Assembly: GCA_013289615.1 (NCBI GenBank)
Contig: JABCZO010000036.1
Span: forward strand, 1 to 40,475
Reading direction: 5' to 3'
DNA length: 40,475 nt
Origin: Gammaproteobacteria bacterium
GTDB taxonomy: Bacteria; Pseudomonadota; Gammaproteobacteria; Steroidobacterales; Steroidobacteraceae
The notes beneath the pieces were generated by a model. The model searched no databases. It was not told the DNA's origin and worked only from the letters and a program-made list of their open reading frames with translations. Position numbers and translations under genes: made by a program. This document shows, one piece after another, positions 11,769 to 21,211 of this stretch (within the stretch, counting starts at the first letter, position 1; every line of letters begins with the position of its first letter).

Positions 11769-12826
11769 ACTCACCCGCTGCGCGTCGCGCGGCGGCGAGC
11801 CTCGCGGCGAGCGCATTCGGCACGCTGCTGGGCAGCCTGGTGCTGGTCGGCTGCTCCAAGCCGGCCGCGGTGTCGGCCAGCGCGAGCGCCAGGCCGGTGA
11901 CGCTGCTGAATGTGTCTTATGATCCAACACGCGAGCTGTATGAGGCGGTGAACAAGGCGTTTGCCGCCGAGTGGCTCGCGACTACCGGCGCGCAGGTCAC
12001 GATCAACCAGAGCCACGGCGGCTCGGGCAAGCAGGCGCGCGCCATCATCGATGGGCTGCAGGCCGACGTTGCGACGCTCGGCCTGGCCTATGATCTCATC
12101 GAGTTGAACCGGCGGGCGCAGCTGATTCCGCCCGACTGGGCCACGCGCCTGCCGAACAACAGCGCGCCCTACACCTCGACCATCGTGTTCCTGGTGCGCA
12201 AGGGCAATCCGAAGAACCTGCGCGACTGGGGCGATCTGATCCGCCCCGGCGTCCAGGTCATCACCCCCAATCCGAAGAGCTCGGGCGGCGCACGCTGGAA
12301 CTACCTGGCCGCGTGGGCCTGGGCGCTGAAGCAGCCCGGCGGCGATGACGCCACGGCGAAAGATTTCGTGCACCGGCTCTACAAGAACGTGCCGGTACTG
12401 GATTCGGGCGCGCGCGGCGCCACGGTGACCTTCGTCGACCGCGGCATCGGCGACGTGCTGCTCGCCTGGGAAAACGAGGCGCTGCTGGCCAGGCAGCAGC
12501 TCGGACTCGACAAGATCGACATCGTGCTGCCGTCGCTGAGCATATTGGCCGAGCCACCCGTGACCGTGGTGGACAAGGTGGTCGATCGGCGCGGTACGCG
12601 CAAGCTGGCCGAGGCGTACCTCGCGTTTCTCTACACCAAGCAGGGTCAGGAGATCATCGCGCACAATTTCTATCGTCCGCGCGACGCGGAGATCGCCGCC
12701 AAGTACGCCAGCCAGTTTCCGCCACTCAAGCTGGTGACCATCGACGATACATTCGGCGGTTGGGAGAAGGCCCAGGCCACGCACTTCGACGATGGCGGCA
12801 GCTTCGACCAGATCTATGGCCAGTAA
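11765..12826 (+). CDS. sbp: Sulfate-binding protein, predicted lipoprotein
   Basis: 353 residues from a TTG start that overlaps the cysA stop as TTGA; the AAAGGA site 7-8 bases upstream supports this start over the longer frame opening at 11666. Residues 1-30 form a lipoprotein signal with lipobox LVGC (C30), so the mature protein should be anchored to a membrane, unlike the soluble Sbp of enteric bacteria. The family signatures are clear: [17 protein letters not shown] after the signal, then [18 protein letters not shown] and [12 protein letters not shown], and later [15 protein letters not shown]. It captures sulfate or a related oxyanion for the two permeases that follow. Confidence 0.92.
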
Positions 12827-13715
12827 CCCCACGAGCGACGCGCTGCCGGGGCTGCCGCTGCTGCCCGGGGCGGGTGCTAAAAGCCGTACCCGACGCAGCT
12901 TTCGCATGCTGCCGGGCTTTGGCCTGACGATGGGTTACACGCTGGTCTATGTGTCGCTGATCGTGCTGCTGCCGCTGTCCGCCGCTTTTCTGCGCTCGGC
13001 CGAGCTCGGCCCGGAGAAGTTCTGGCAGGTCATCACCGCGCCGCGCGTGCTGGCCTCGCTGCGCTTAAGCTTCGGCGCCGCGCTGATTGCCGCGTCGCTC
13101 AACGGCGTGTTCGGGTTCATCATTGCATGGGCATTGACGCGCCAGCGCTTTCCGGCGCGCCGCCTGTTCGACGCGATCATCGATCTGCCGTTCGCACTGC
13201 CCACGGCGGTTGCGGGCATCGCGCTGACCGCGCTGTACGCGCCCAACGGCTGGATCGGCCAGCTGCTGCTGCCGCTGGGTATCCGCGTTGCCTACACCCC
13301 GCTGGGGATCGTGGTGGCGCTGGCCTTCGTCAGCCTGCCATTCGTAGTGCGCACCTTGCAGCCGGTGCTGGGAGACCTTGATCGCGAGCTCGAGCGCGCT
13401 GCCGAGACGCTCGGGGCCTCCAGCATCCAGACCTTCATCTGGGTGGTACTGCCGTCGATCTGGCCGACGCTGCTGACCGGCGTGGCGCTCGGCTTTTCAC
13501 GCGCCGTGGGCGAATACGGCTCGGTGATCTTCATCGCCGGCAACATACCGATGGTATCGGAAATCGCCCCGCTGATGATCATGACCAAGCTGGAGCAGTA
13601 TCAGTACGCCGAGGCCACCGCGATCGCGGTCGTGATGCTGCTCGCCTCGTTCGCGCTGATGTTCGGCATCAATGGCCTGCAGCTCTGGGCGCAGCGCCGA
13701 CGGCCGGCGCGATGA
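12816..13715 (+). CDS. cysT: Sulfate ABC transporter permease CysT (CysU)
   Basis: 299 residues from ATG 12816, which overlaps the end of the binding-protein gene by 11 bp; an in-frame ATG at 12792 is less likely. About six hydrophobic helices. Family features: [25 protein letters not shown] and [16 protein letters not shown], and the ATPase-contacting EAA loop [20 protein letters not shown] in the second half. It forms the channel together with CysW. The N-terminus (about 35 residues) is proline-rich and not conserved. Confidence 0.94.
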   Translation: MASNPTSDALPGLPLLPGAGAKSRTRRSFRMLPGFGLTMGYTLVYVSLIVLLPLSAAFLRSAELGPEKFWQVITAPRVLASLRLSFGAALIAASLNGVFGFIIAWALTRQRFPARRLFDAIIDLPFALPTAVAGIALTALYAPNGWIGQLLLPLGIRVAYTPLGIVVALAFVSLPFVVRTLQPVLGDLDRELERAAETLGASSIQTFIWVVLPSIWPTLLTGVALGFSRAVGEYGSVIFIAGNIPMVSEIAPLMIMTKLEQYQYAEATAIAVVMLLASFALMFGINGLQLWAQRRRPAR

Positions 13716-14557
13716 TTCGCGGGCAGCAGATTCCCGAGGAACTGGGCCGCTACGCGCTGCTCGGCGTGGCACTGCTGTACCTGGTCGGCCTGGTGGCGAT
13801 GCCGCTGGTGGTGGTATTCGTCGAAGCCTTCGCCAACGGGATCGGCAGCTATGTGCGCGCATTGCTCGATCCGTACGCGCTCGCGGCCATGCGCCTGACG
13901 TTGCTGACCGCGGCCGTGGTGGTGCCGCTGAACCTGGTGTTCGGGGTCGCCGCCGCATGGGCGATCGCCAAGTTCGAATTTCGCGGCAAGAATGTGCTGA
14001 TCACCACGATCGACCTGCCGTTTGCGGTCTCGCCGGTGATCTCCGGGCTGATCTACGTGTTGATGTTCGGCGCCCAGGGCTGGTTCGGACCGTGGCTGCT
14101 GGCGCACGGCGTGCACATCATATTTGCCGTGCCCGGCATCGTGCTGGCGACCACTTTCGTCACGGTACCGTTCGTCGCCCGTGAGCTGATCCCGTTGATG
14201 CAGACCCAGGGCAATGACGAGGAACTCACGGCACTGTCCCTCGGCGCCAGCGGCTGGCAGACCTTTCGGCTGGTGACGCTGCCCAACATTCGCTGGGGCT
14301 TGTTGTACGGCGTACTGCTGTGCAACGCGCGCGCGATGGGCGAATTCGGTGCGGTATCGGTGGTCTCCGGCCACATCCGCGGCCAGACCAATACCCTGCC
14401 GCTGCATATCGAGATCCTGCATAGCGAATACAACTACGTCGGTGCCTTTGCCTCGGCCTCGATTCTGGCCCTGCTCGCACTGGTCACGCTCGTGGCCAAG
14501 ACGCTGCTCGAGCGCCGTCACCCGGAACTGCGCGCCGGCGTCACCCCGCGCGCCTGA
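13712..14557 (+). CDS. cysW: Sulfate ABC transporter permease CysW
   Basis: 281 residues, normal size. Starts inside the cysT stop (ATGA overlap, 4 bp). Signatures TIDLPFAVSPVISGLIYVLMFG, the EAA loop LSLGASGWQTFRLVTLPNI and RAMGEFGAVSVVSGHIRGQTNTLPLHIE are typical of CysW. It completes a full sulfate importer with the three preceding genes. About 107 bases separate it from the most likely start of the histidine kinase, so the operon probably continues. Confidence 0.95.
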   Translation: MIRGQQIPEELGRYALLGVALLYLVGLVAMPLVVVFVEAFANGIGSYVRALLDPYALAAMRLTLLTAAVVVPLNLVFGVAAAWAIAKFEFRGKNVLITTIDLPFAVSPVISGLIYVLMFGAQGWFGPWLLAHGVHIIFAVPGIVLATTFVTVPFVARELIPLMQTQGNDEELTALSLGASGWQTFRLVTLPNIRWGLLYGVLLCNARAMGEFGAVSVVSGHIRGQTNTLPLHIEILHSEYNYVGAFASASILALLALVTLVAKTLLERRHPELRAGVTPRA

Positions 14558-14664
14558 TAGCACGCCTGGGATTGCCCGATTCGCCCCGCCGGTGCGCGCC
14601 GTGCTGGTCAGTGCGCGACCTGGGGGTTAGGCTTCGCGAGCCCATCGTAGACATTCATAGCGCC

Positions 14665-16755
14665 GTGAATTCCGATAAATCAACTTCGCAGGCGCAGGTC
14701 GGACTGGCTTCGTGGCTCGGCGGCGGCAGCGTGTTCATCGTGCTGCTGGCGGTTGCCGCGATTGCGATCACCTGCGGGATCCTGCTCAACCGGCTGGTGC
14801 AGCAGCAGGCGCTGGTGCGCGCGCAGCTGGCAGTGGCCACCGCGCGCGAGCTGCTGCGGCGCGCCGGTGAGGATGCCCTGAGTGATGCACGGGTGCTGGC
14901 CGAGCGCCCGACCCTGCAGCGGCTGCTCGAGAGCGAGCCCAACAGCGGGCTGGAGCCGTTCCTGCGCCGCTTCAGCGAAACCACGGGTACCGATGTGACG
15001 GCGCTGATGCGCGGCGACACGGCGCTGGCGCAGTCCGGACCGCCGATGGACTGGCCCGAGATTGCCACCGCACTGCAGGAACAGGGCGAGCGCTTCGTCA
15101 TCGCACCCAAGGACGGCGGCGCACTGATCTGGGGAGCGGCTGCGGCGGTGCCCGGTACCGGTGTGCGGGTCGTCACGCTCAAACTGACCGATGCGGCGCT
15201 GCTGCAGAAGCTCGGTCTGCAGGTGGGCGCGAAGTTGCGGGCGGTGAATTTTGCCACCTACCACGCACCGCCGGACGAAGACATGACGCCGCTGCACACC
15301 CGGGCGCTGGCCAATCCGGGCGGCGCGGCTGCAGGCAAGCTGCCCGGCAACAACCCATTTGCTGCAACCATGGTGCTGGCCGCGCAAACCGGCGAAGTGG
15401 TCGGGCTGCTCGATGCGCGCCTGAGCGGCGCCGAGTTCGTGGCCGCGACGCGCAGCTTCGACTGGATATTGAGCACCACGGCGATCATCGTCGCGGCGAT
15501 CGCCGGACTGCTCGGTGTGCTCTACGGCCGCTGGCTGGCACGCCCGGTGGTGGCGCTGCGCCAGCTTGCCGATCGCATCGGCCGCGGCGATTTTTCCACG
15601 GCGCTGCCGGCGGTGGCGCCGCTGGAAGTCGGCGCCCTGGCTCGCTCGATGGACGAGATGCGCCGCAATCTGGTGGAGCTGACTGACGCACTGCGCCGGC
15701 GCGAGGCCGAAGCGCACACCGTGCTCAGCGGCGTGATCGAGGGCGTGTACGCGGTGGATCACGAGCGGCGCATTCGCTACGCCAACGCCCAGGTGGCTCG
15801 GCTGCTGGGCCGACCGGCCGGTGAGATCGTAGGCCAGTTCTGCGGCGACGTACTGCGGCCACAGCGCGTCAACGGCGAACGTCCGTGCGAACGCAATTGC
15901 CCGATCATTGCGGCTCGTTCCTCGCCGCAGGCGAGCCTGCGCGAGATGCTGTGCCTGAGCGACGGCAGCACCCGTTCGGCAATCGTGCTGAGCGCACCGC
16001 CGATCCAGGGCGTGCAGGTGCAGATCCTGCGCGACGAGACCGATCTGGAAGCCGCGCGGCGCGCGCGCGACAGCGTGCTCGGCAATATCTCGCACGAATT
16101 TCGTACGCCGCTCGCGGCACAGCTGGCATCGATCGAATTGCTGCGCGATGGCCTGAGCGACATGCCGCCCGATGCGCAGCGCGAGCTGCTCGCCAATGTC
16201 GAGCGCGGCGTGCTGCGCCTGATGCGCTTGATCGACAATCTGCTCGAGAGCGTGCGCATCGAGGCCGGGCAGCATTCGATCCGGCAGCAGCCGGTCGATC
16301 TTGCGGAGGTGATCGGCGACTCGCGCGATCTGATCGCGCCGCTGCTGCGCCAGCGCCAGCTGAGCCTCGAACTGGACCAATCGGGCATCGGCGCGATCGT
16401 ACGCGGCGATGCGCAGCGACTGGAACAGGTGTTCGTGAACCTGATCGCCAACGCCGCCAAGTTTGCCCCGGAGGGCAGCACCATCCGCATTGGCGGACAG
16501 CGGCGCGGCTCGTACGCCGAAGTCTGGGTCGAAGACGAGGGTGCCGGGGTACAGGATGGCGCCGCCGGCGCGATCTTCGAGCGCTTCCAGCGCGGCGCGG
16601 ATACCGAACCGGATGCACCAGGCCTCGGGCTTGGGCTGTGGATCGTCAAATCCATCATCGAGCGTCACGGCGGCAGCGTGCGCATGGAGCGCACGCCCGA
16701 GCATCGCACGCGCTTTATCCTGTCGTTACCGCAGCAGGCGGAGGACGGAGCTTGA
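14665..16755 (+). CDS. Membrane sensor histidine kinase with PAS domain
   Basis: 696 residues from a GTG at 14665 (an in-frame TTG at 14572 would add 31 polar residues). Order: TM1 about 21-43, a periplasmic domain of about 220 residues, TM2 about 268-290, HAMP, PAS about 350-460, HisKA with SHEFRTPL (phospho-acceptor H477), and HATPase with N-box NLIANAAKF (about 592), EDEGAGV and GLGLGLWIVKSI. The PAS domain carries three cysteines (393, 408, 412) in the pattern C-x14-C-x3-C-P. It should phosphorylate the regulator encoded immediately downstream. Its place behind the sulfate transporter suggests that it senses sulfur status or a transported anion, which is inference. Confidence 0.9.
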   Translation: MNSDKSTSQAQVGLASWLGGGSVFIVLLAVAAIAITCGILLNRLVQQQALVRAQLAVATARELLRRAGEDALSDARVLAERPTLQRLLESEPNSGLEPFLRRFSETTGTDVTALMRGDTALAQSGPPMDWPEIATALQEQGERFVIAPKDGGALIWGAAAAVPGTGVRVVTLKLTDAALLQKLGLQVGAKLRAVNFATYHAPPDEDMTPLHTRALANPGGAAAGKLPGNNPFAATMVLAAQTGEVVGLLDARLSGAEFVAATRSFDWILSTTAIIVAAIAGLLGVLYGRWLARPVVALRQLADRIGRGDFSTALPAVAPLEVGALARSMDEMRRNLVELTDALRRREAEAHTVLSGVIEGVYAVDHERRIRYANAQVARLLGRPAGEIVGQFCGDVLRPQRVNGERPCERNCPIIAARSSPQASLREMLCLSDGSTRSAIVLSAPPIQGVQVQILRDETDLEAARRARDSVLGNISHEFRTPLAAQLASIELLRDGLSDMPPDAQRELLANVERGVLRLMRLIDNLLESVRIEAGQHSIRQQPVDLAEVIGDSRDLIAPLLRQRQLSLELDQSGIGAIVRGDAQRLEQVFVNLIANAAKFAPEGSTIRIGGQRRGSYAEVWVEDEGAGVQDGAAGAIFERFQRGADTEPDAPGLGLGLWIVKSIIERHGGSVRMERTPEHRTRFILSLPQQAEDGA

Positions 16756-17438
16756 AGCTTCTGGTGGTCGATGACGACGCGGATATGCTGGCGGTAGTGG
16801 GTTTCGCGCTGCGGCAGGCCGGTTTTCCGGTGGTCAGCGCCAGCAGCTATGGCACCGCGCTGAGCACTTTTCGCACCGAACTGCCCGACCTGGCGATACT
16901 CGACATCAATCTGCCCGGCGGCTCGGGCTTCGACCTGTGCGGCGTACTGCGCAAGGAAAGCACCGCACCGATCATGATGCTCACGGCACGCGGCGAGGAA
17001 GCCGATCTGGTGCGCGCGCTGGAACTCGGGGCGGACGACTATCTGACCAAGCCCTTCAGCCCGCGTACGCTGGTGGCGCGCGTGAAGGCACTGCTGCGGC
17101 GCACCGGACATGAGGGCGGCGGCCAGACTCAGGCCGGCGAGCTGTCGCTCGACCCGGACCAGCTGCTGCTGCGCATCGCCGATCGCGACATCAGGATCAC
17201 GCCACTCGAATCGCGACTGCTGCAGCTGCTGTTGGCCAATGCCGGCCAGGTGGTGCACACCGACCGGCTGCTGGTGCATGTCTGGGGACATCGCGGCGGC
17301 GGCGATCGCCAGCTACTCAAGCAGCTGATCCATCGCCTGCGGCAGAAGATCGGCGATGATCCGGAGCAGCCGCGCTGGCTCAGCACCATCCCCAGTGTCG
17401 GCTACATGCTGCACGTCAGGGATAAAAATGTTCCCTAA
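16752..17438 (+). CDS. OmpR/PhoB-family response regulator
   Basis: 228 residues from a TTG that overlaps the kinase stop (TTGA), with a strong GGAGGACGGAG ribosome site just upstream; the longer open frame to 15885 is only antiparallel coding noise. Receiver domain: acidic pocket D7-D9, phospho-acceptor D51 in LAILDINLPGG, T78 and K100 in DDYLTKPF, all intact. A C-terminal winged helix (about 128-228) has ESRLLQLLLANAGQVV, RQLLKQLIHRLRQKIGDD and the final STIPSVGYML. It is the partner of the kinase. Targets are unknown; the same operon is one obvious candidate. Confidence 0.93.
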   Translation: MKLLVVDDDADMLAVVGFALRQAGFPVVSASSYGTALSTFRTELPDLAILDINLPGGSGFDLCGVLRKESTAPIMMLTARGEEADLVRALELGADDYLTKPFSPRTLVARVKALLRRTGHEGGGQTQAGELSLDPDQLLLRIADRDIRITPLESRLLQLLLANAGQVVHTDRLLVHVWGHRGGGDRQLLKQLIHRLRQKIGDDPEQPRWLSTIPSVGYMLHVRDKNVP

Positions 17439-17507
17439 GGACATTTGCACGACCCTTGCAAACCGTGGCGATTGAAGTCACAGTCATCCGGATAAAAAAG
17501 TTCATTC

Positions 17508-17720
17508 ATGAAAATCTACGGCGCCGACAACAGAGAGATGATGAACATCACCTCGCTCCAGCGCGATGGCTGCGACCTCGTGGTCAGGGGCAAACTGTTC
17601 GGCGCCATGCCGCTGACCGCGAGACTGCGTCCGGAGGACGCACGCGCCGCGCTCAGGTTGCTCGACTTTCGTACCGCGCTGTTCCTGCTCACGCTGATAT
17701 TCCGCCGCAAACGCTCCTGA
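17508..17720 (+). CDS. Small conserved-looking protein of unknown function
   Basis: 70 residues, ATG start. A polar N-terminal half with NREMMNITSLQRDGCDLVVRG and a PLTARLRPEDARAALRLL helix, then a short hydrophobic stretch (about 55-65) ending in RRKRS, suggesting a membrane-associated C-terminus. It lies 16 bp ahead of an MFS transporter gene on the same strand, so it may assist or be co-regulated with it. I recall similar short proteins next to MFS genes in other proteobacteria but cannot name the family. Codon use matches the neighbours, which supports a real gene. Confidence 0.65.
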   Translation: MKIYGADNREMMNITSLQRDGCDLVVRGKLFGAMPLTARLRPEDARAALRLLDFRTALFLLTLIFRRKRS

Positions 17721-17736
17721 GCGCGGGACGCAGCTA

Positions 17737-18963
17737 GTGTCAGCGACAGCGGCAGCGGCGACCCGCCGACCGGGCTTCATCCAGGGCCTCATGCTGCTGT
17801 TGCCGATCACCATGGCGGTGATGGGCGTGTCGCTGTTGATCACGGTCGTGCCCTTGATGTACCAGCACTTCAGGGACATACCGCACTACGACTATCTCAT
17901 CCAGGGCGGCGTGATGACCATGCCCGCAATCTGGGTGGTGCTGTTTTCACCCATCGCCGGCTTGCTCGCCGATCGTTTCGGCCGACGCAGCATCCTGATG
18001 GCAGCGATGATCGTCTATGCCGGCATCGGCGTTGCACCTGCGTTTCTCGACAACCTGTACGCGATCATCGTCACGCGCGTGGGAGTTGGCATCTGCGAGT
18101 CGGTCGTCATGACGGTGTCGACCACCATGATCTGCGATTATTTCAGCGGCAAGTCGCGCGAGCGCTGGCTAGCCGGCCAGACCGCGACCGCATCGCTGTC
18201 GGCATTGGCCATCATCCCGCTCGGCGGCGTGCTGGCGGCCAACTACGGCTGGCACGGGCCGTTCTATATCTACATCTACAGCCTGCTGCTGGTCGCCGGT
18301 GTCGCGAAATACATCTGGGAACCGCCGCCCGAGTTGCCGCCGGCCATCGGTGCCGCGAACGCGGCGGCGGCCGCAGCGCCGTTCCCGTGGCTGCGTATCC
18401 TCTCGCTGTGCGCCCTCACCATGGTGGCAGCGGTGATGTTCTATTCGATCATTACCCAGAACGGTAACGCGATGACCATCCTCGGCGTCACCGATCCTCG
18501 CAGCCAGGCGCTGCTGACGATGATCGGCAGTCTCGGGGTGCCAATCGGCACGTTCCTGTACTGGGGCGCCGGCAGGCTGCCGATCGGCTGGCTGGTGTGC
18601 GTGGATTTCCTGCTGGTCGGCAGCGGTTTCTGGGGCATGGGGCACGCGGTCAATCCGGGCGCCTATGTCGAGGCCGCATTCGTCAACCAGCTCGGCTGCG
18701 GTCTGGTGCTGCCAACGATGCTGGTGTGGACCACACGCGGTCTGGCTTATGAAATCCGCGGCCGGGGCAACGGCCTGTGGCAGGCGAGCTTCGCGATCGG
18801 TCAGTTCGGCAGCGGCATGCTGCTGACCTTTCTCGGCAAGCAGCTCGGCGGATTGCTGCCGGCGTTCTCGGCCCTGAGTATGGTGTGCTTCGTGGTCGCG
18901 GCCGCGGCGATCGCCGGCGCGCTGCTCGGCCGCAAGAACGCGCAGGTCCCTGCCGCGGTCTAG
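17737..18963 (+). CDS. MFS transporter
   Basis: 408 residues from a GTG start with a GGGA site about 11 bases upstream. About 12 hydrophobic helices. The loop 2-3 motif of the major facilitator superfamily is present as GLLADRFGRRSILMA (about residues 72-86), and RVGVGICESVVMTVSTTMICDYF matches the helix 4-5 region. Substrate unknown. It converges with the NTF2-like gene, their stop codons sharing four bases. Given the quinone oxidoreductase, SDR and TetR genes nearby, it may import or export an organic compound handled by them, which is inference. Confidence 0.9.
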   Translation: MSATAAAATRRPGFIQGLMLLLPITMAVMGVSLLITVVPLMYQHFRDIPHYDYLIQGGVMTMPAIWVVLFSPIAGLLADRFGRRSILMAAMIVYAGIGVAPAFLDNLYAIIVTRVGVGICESVVMTVSTTMICDYFSGKSRERWLAGQTATASLSALAIIPLGGVLAANYGWHGPFYIYIYSLLLVAGVAKYIWEPPPELPPAIGAANAAAAAAPFPWLRILSLCALTMVAAVMFYSIITQNGNAMTILGVTDPRSQALLTMIGSLGVPIGTFLYWGAGRLPIGWLVCVDFLLVGSGFWGMGHAVNPGAYVEAAFVNQLGCGLVLPTMLVWTTRGLAYEIRGRGNGLWQASFAIGQFGSGMLLTFLGKQLGGLLPAFSALSMVCFVVAAAAIAGALLGRKNAQVPAAV

Positions 18964-19424
18964 TCCCTTGCGGCCTGCTCGGGCACGTTCTGCGCCACGT
19001 CCCAGTGCTCGACGATGCGGCCGTTCTCCAGCCGGTAGATATCGACCCTGGCCACGCCGCGCGTTTCTGCGGGAATCTGGTTCCAGAAAACCTGCACGGC
19101 GACCAGGTCCCCCTGCGCCACGGTGCGCTCGACCAGCAGGCGCGAAGCCGGATACTCGCTGGTGAGCAGGTGGCTCAGCAGCCTGATCGCCGCCTCCCTG
19201 TCGTCCGGCAGCATTCCGCTGTGCTGCTTGAAGCCCGGGCCGACGTAGCGATCGAAGCCATCCTTCACCTGGTGCTTGTTGTACACCGTCTCCTCGAAGG
19301 CCAGCACCGTGTGGGTGTTGGTCCTGGCCACCTCGGCATCGATCAGGAGCCTGGAAGTCGCGCATCCGGCGGTGCTCGCCGCTACGCCGACCATGAACGC
19401 TGCGAGCACTCTGCGCGTGAACAT
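18960..19424 (-). CDS. SnoaL/NTF2-like lipoprotein
   Basis: 154 residues from ATG 19424, chosen because GGAGG lies 9 bases upstream; an in-frame ATG at 19448 would place this site inside the gene. The N-terminus TRRVLAAFMVGVAASTAGC is a lipoprotein-type signal with C21. The rest resembles the NTF2-like fold with EETVYNKHQVKDGFDRYVGPGF, GDLVAVQVFW and VDIYRLENGRIVEHWDVAQ, the latter typical of SnoaL-like proteins. Some members are cyclases or isomerases, many have no known role. It lies 24 bases downstream of the quinone oxidoreductase gene and is probably co-transcribed with it. Confidence 0.85.
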   Translation of the reverse strand: MFTRRVLAAFMVGVAASTAGCATSRLLIDAEVARTNTHTVLAFEETVYNKHQVKDGFDRYVGPGFKQHSGMLPDDREAAIRLLSHLLTSEYPASRLLVERTVAQGDLVAVQVFWNQIPAETRGVARVDIYRLENGRIVEHWDVAQNVPEQAARD

Positions 19425-19448
19425 GGTCGGCATCCTCCGGACGTTCAA

Positions 19449-20420
19449 TTACGGGATCAGTACGGTCGAACCGATGGTGCGGCGACTCTCGAGATCGCGC
19501 TGCGCCTGTGCGGCCTGCGCGAGCGGATAGCGCTGGCCGATATGCACGCGAATCACCTTGCGCCTGATCAGCGCGAACAGCTCACGTGCACCGGCGCGCC
19601 GCGCCTCGACATTGCCCAGGTAGTCGCCGGCGCCCGCGCGCGTGAAGTACAGCGATCCGCGCTTGGCGAGTTCCAGCGGCGAGAACGGCGGCGCCGCCCC
19701 CGAAGCATTGCCGAAGCTCACCAGCATGGCGCGTGGCCGCAGGCAGTCGAGCGATGCAAACAGCGTGTCCTTGCCGACACCGTCGTAGATGACGTCGACG
19801 CCCTGGCCGCGATTCAGCTTGCGCACCCGGGCGGGCAGGTCGTGGTAGCCCACCAGCACCTGGTTGCAGCCATTGCGCCTGGCGAGCCTGGCTTTCTCAT
19901 CGCTACTGACCACACCGATTACCTTGGCACCGAGCGAGCGCGCCCATTGACTCATGATCAGGCCGACGCCACCGGCCGCGGCCGGGATCAGCGCCACCTC
20001 GCCGCGCTTGAGCTTGTAGGTCTGGCGCAGCAGGAACCAGCTCGTCAGCCCCTTCACCAATACCGCGGCGGCCTGCTCATCACTGACGCCGGCGGGAATC
20101 TTAAGCAGCGTATCGGCTGCAACTATCCGCTGCTCGGCGTAGGCGCCGGGCGCCGCGGATGAATACACCACACGGTCACCGGGCTTGATGCCGCGCACTT
20201 TTTTCCCCACCGACGCGACCACGCCCGCCGCCTCGGATCCGATGCCGGATGGCAACGACTGCGGGTACAGGCCAGTGCGCAGGTAGACATCCGCAAAGTT
20301 CAGGCCGATCGCGGTCTGGCGCAGCAACGCCTCATCGGCGCCGGGAGCGCCGACATCGACCTCCTCCCACTTGAGCACCTCGGTACCGCCGTGCTCGCTC
20401 AGTCGTATCGCCTTGGCCAT
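19449..20420 (-). CDS. qor: Quinone oxidoreductase (zeta-crystallin type, MDR superfamily)
   Basis: 323 residues from the ATG at 20420 (the open frame extends upstream but overlaps the SDR gene). MAKAIRLSEHGGTEVLKWEEV is the classic start of this family, followed by GLNFADVYLRTGLYP, PSGIGSEAAGVV, and the NADPH-binding AAAGGVGLIMSQWARSLGAKVIG. No structural or catalytic zinc ligands, as expected. It reduces quinones or other enones with NADPH in the cytoplasm. It lies between the SDR and NTF2-like genes in one leftward unit. Confidence 0.94.
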   Translation of the reverse strand: MAKAIRLSEHGGTEVLKWEEVDVGAPGADEALLRQTAIGLNFADVYLRTGLYPQSLPSGIGSEAAGVVASVGKKVRGIKPGDRVVYSSAAPGAYAEQRIVAADTLLKIPAGVSDEQAAAVLVKGLTSWFLLRQTYKLKRGEVALIPAAAGGVGLIMSQWARSLGAKVIGVVSSDEKARLARRNGCNQVLVGYHDLPARVRKLNRGQGVDVIYDGVGKDTLFASLDCLRPRAMLVSFGNASGAAPPFSPLELAKRGSLYFTRAGAGDYLGNVEARRAGARELFALIRRKVIRVHIGQRYPLAQAAQAQRDLESRRTIGSTVLIP

Positions 20421-20440
20421 GGTGGTACTTTTCCGTTGAA

Positions 20441-21211
20441 TTACCAGGCGGTCGCGCCGCCGTCGATGCGAAAATCGGCGCCCGTGACCCAACTCGCCTC
20501 ATCGGACACGAGGTAGGTCGCGAACCAGGCGATATCCTCCGGCTGCCCCAGGCGCTTGATCATGAGCCTCGCCATGATCGCATCCTGGTAGCCCGGCTTC
20601 TCGAGCTCGGGCCGAGTCGCTCCGGTGACGATCATTGCCGGTGAGATGCTATTGGCGCGGATATTATGCGGACCACCCTCGCAAGCCAATTGTCGTGTCA
20701 TCGCCAGTACCCCGCCCTTGCCGGCGCAATGTGCCAGTGCGCCGGCGACCGGATGTGCAACATGGGCATTGGCCGATGCAAAATTCACGATCGAACCGCC
20801 GCCTCGCTGCTTGAAGTACGGCCAGACCGCCTTGCAACCCAGAAACACGACGTCGAGTTCGCCGCTCAGCGTGCGTTTCCAGTCGCGCTCGAAGTCCATC
20901 TGCTCGATGAATTCGAAGGCGCCGAAGGCGCCGGCGTTGACCAGTACGTCGACCCCGCCGTGGCGCTCGGCAGTGTGCGCCATCAGCCGCTCGACATCGG
21001 CCGGCCTGGTCAGATCGCAGGGATGAACACTGTCGATGCTCAGATCCTCGCGCCTGGCCTGATCGACCGTGGCCTGCGCCGCGCTGACATCGATGTCGCA
21101 ACCCACGACGCGCGCGCCATGGCGCGCAAACATCAGCGCACAGCCCTGGCCGATTCCACTGCCGCTGCCGGTGACCACCGCAACCTTGCCCTGAAGGCGC
21201 TTCGATAGCAT
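20441..21211 (-). CDS. SDR-family oxidoreductase with altered catalytic tetrad
   Basis: 256 residues from ATG 21211; the longer frame to 21337 is not typical of SDRs. NAD(P)-binding TGSGSGIGQG (residues 14-23), CDLTRPADVE, NAG (92-94) and the C-terminal RLGQPEDIAWFATYLVSDEASWVTGADFRIDGG are classical. The serine S146 (VNFAS) and lysine K165 are in place, but the catalytic tyrosine of YxxxK is histidine (H161 in HCAGK, codon CAT) and the asparagine expected near 118 is glutamate (SGELDVVF). It may be a divergent subfamily with a different chemistry. First gene of the leftward unit, divergent from the TetR gene. Confidence 0.9.
   Translation of the reverse strand: MLSKRLQGKVAVVTGSGSGIGQGCALMFARHGARVVGCDIDVSAAQATVDQARREDLSIDSVHPCDLTRPADVERLMAHTAERHGGVDVLVNAGAFGAFEFIEQMDFERDWKRTLSGELDVVFLGCKAVWPYFKQRGGGSIVNFASANAHVAHPVAGALAHCAGKGGVLAMTRQLACEGGPHNIRANSISPAMIVTGATRPELEKPGYQDAIMARLMIKRLGQPEDIAWFATYLVSDEASWVTGADFRIDGGATAW

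Noticed and set aside
14680..16704. 674-codon minus-strand frame opposite the histidine kinase
   Set aside because: Mirror of the kinase gene, His/Arg/Gln-rich, no motifs, no ribosome site.
15885..16751. Upstream extension of the response-regulator frame
   Set aside because: Lies wholly inside the kinase gene in another frame; the TTG at 16752 has a strong ribosome site and gives a normal-length regulator.
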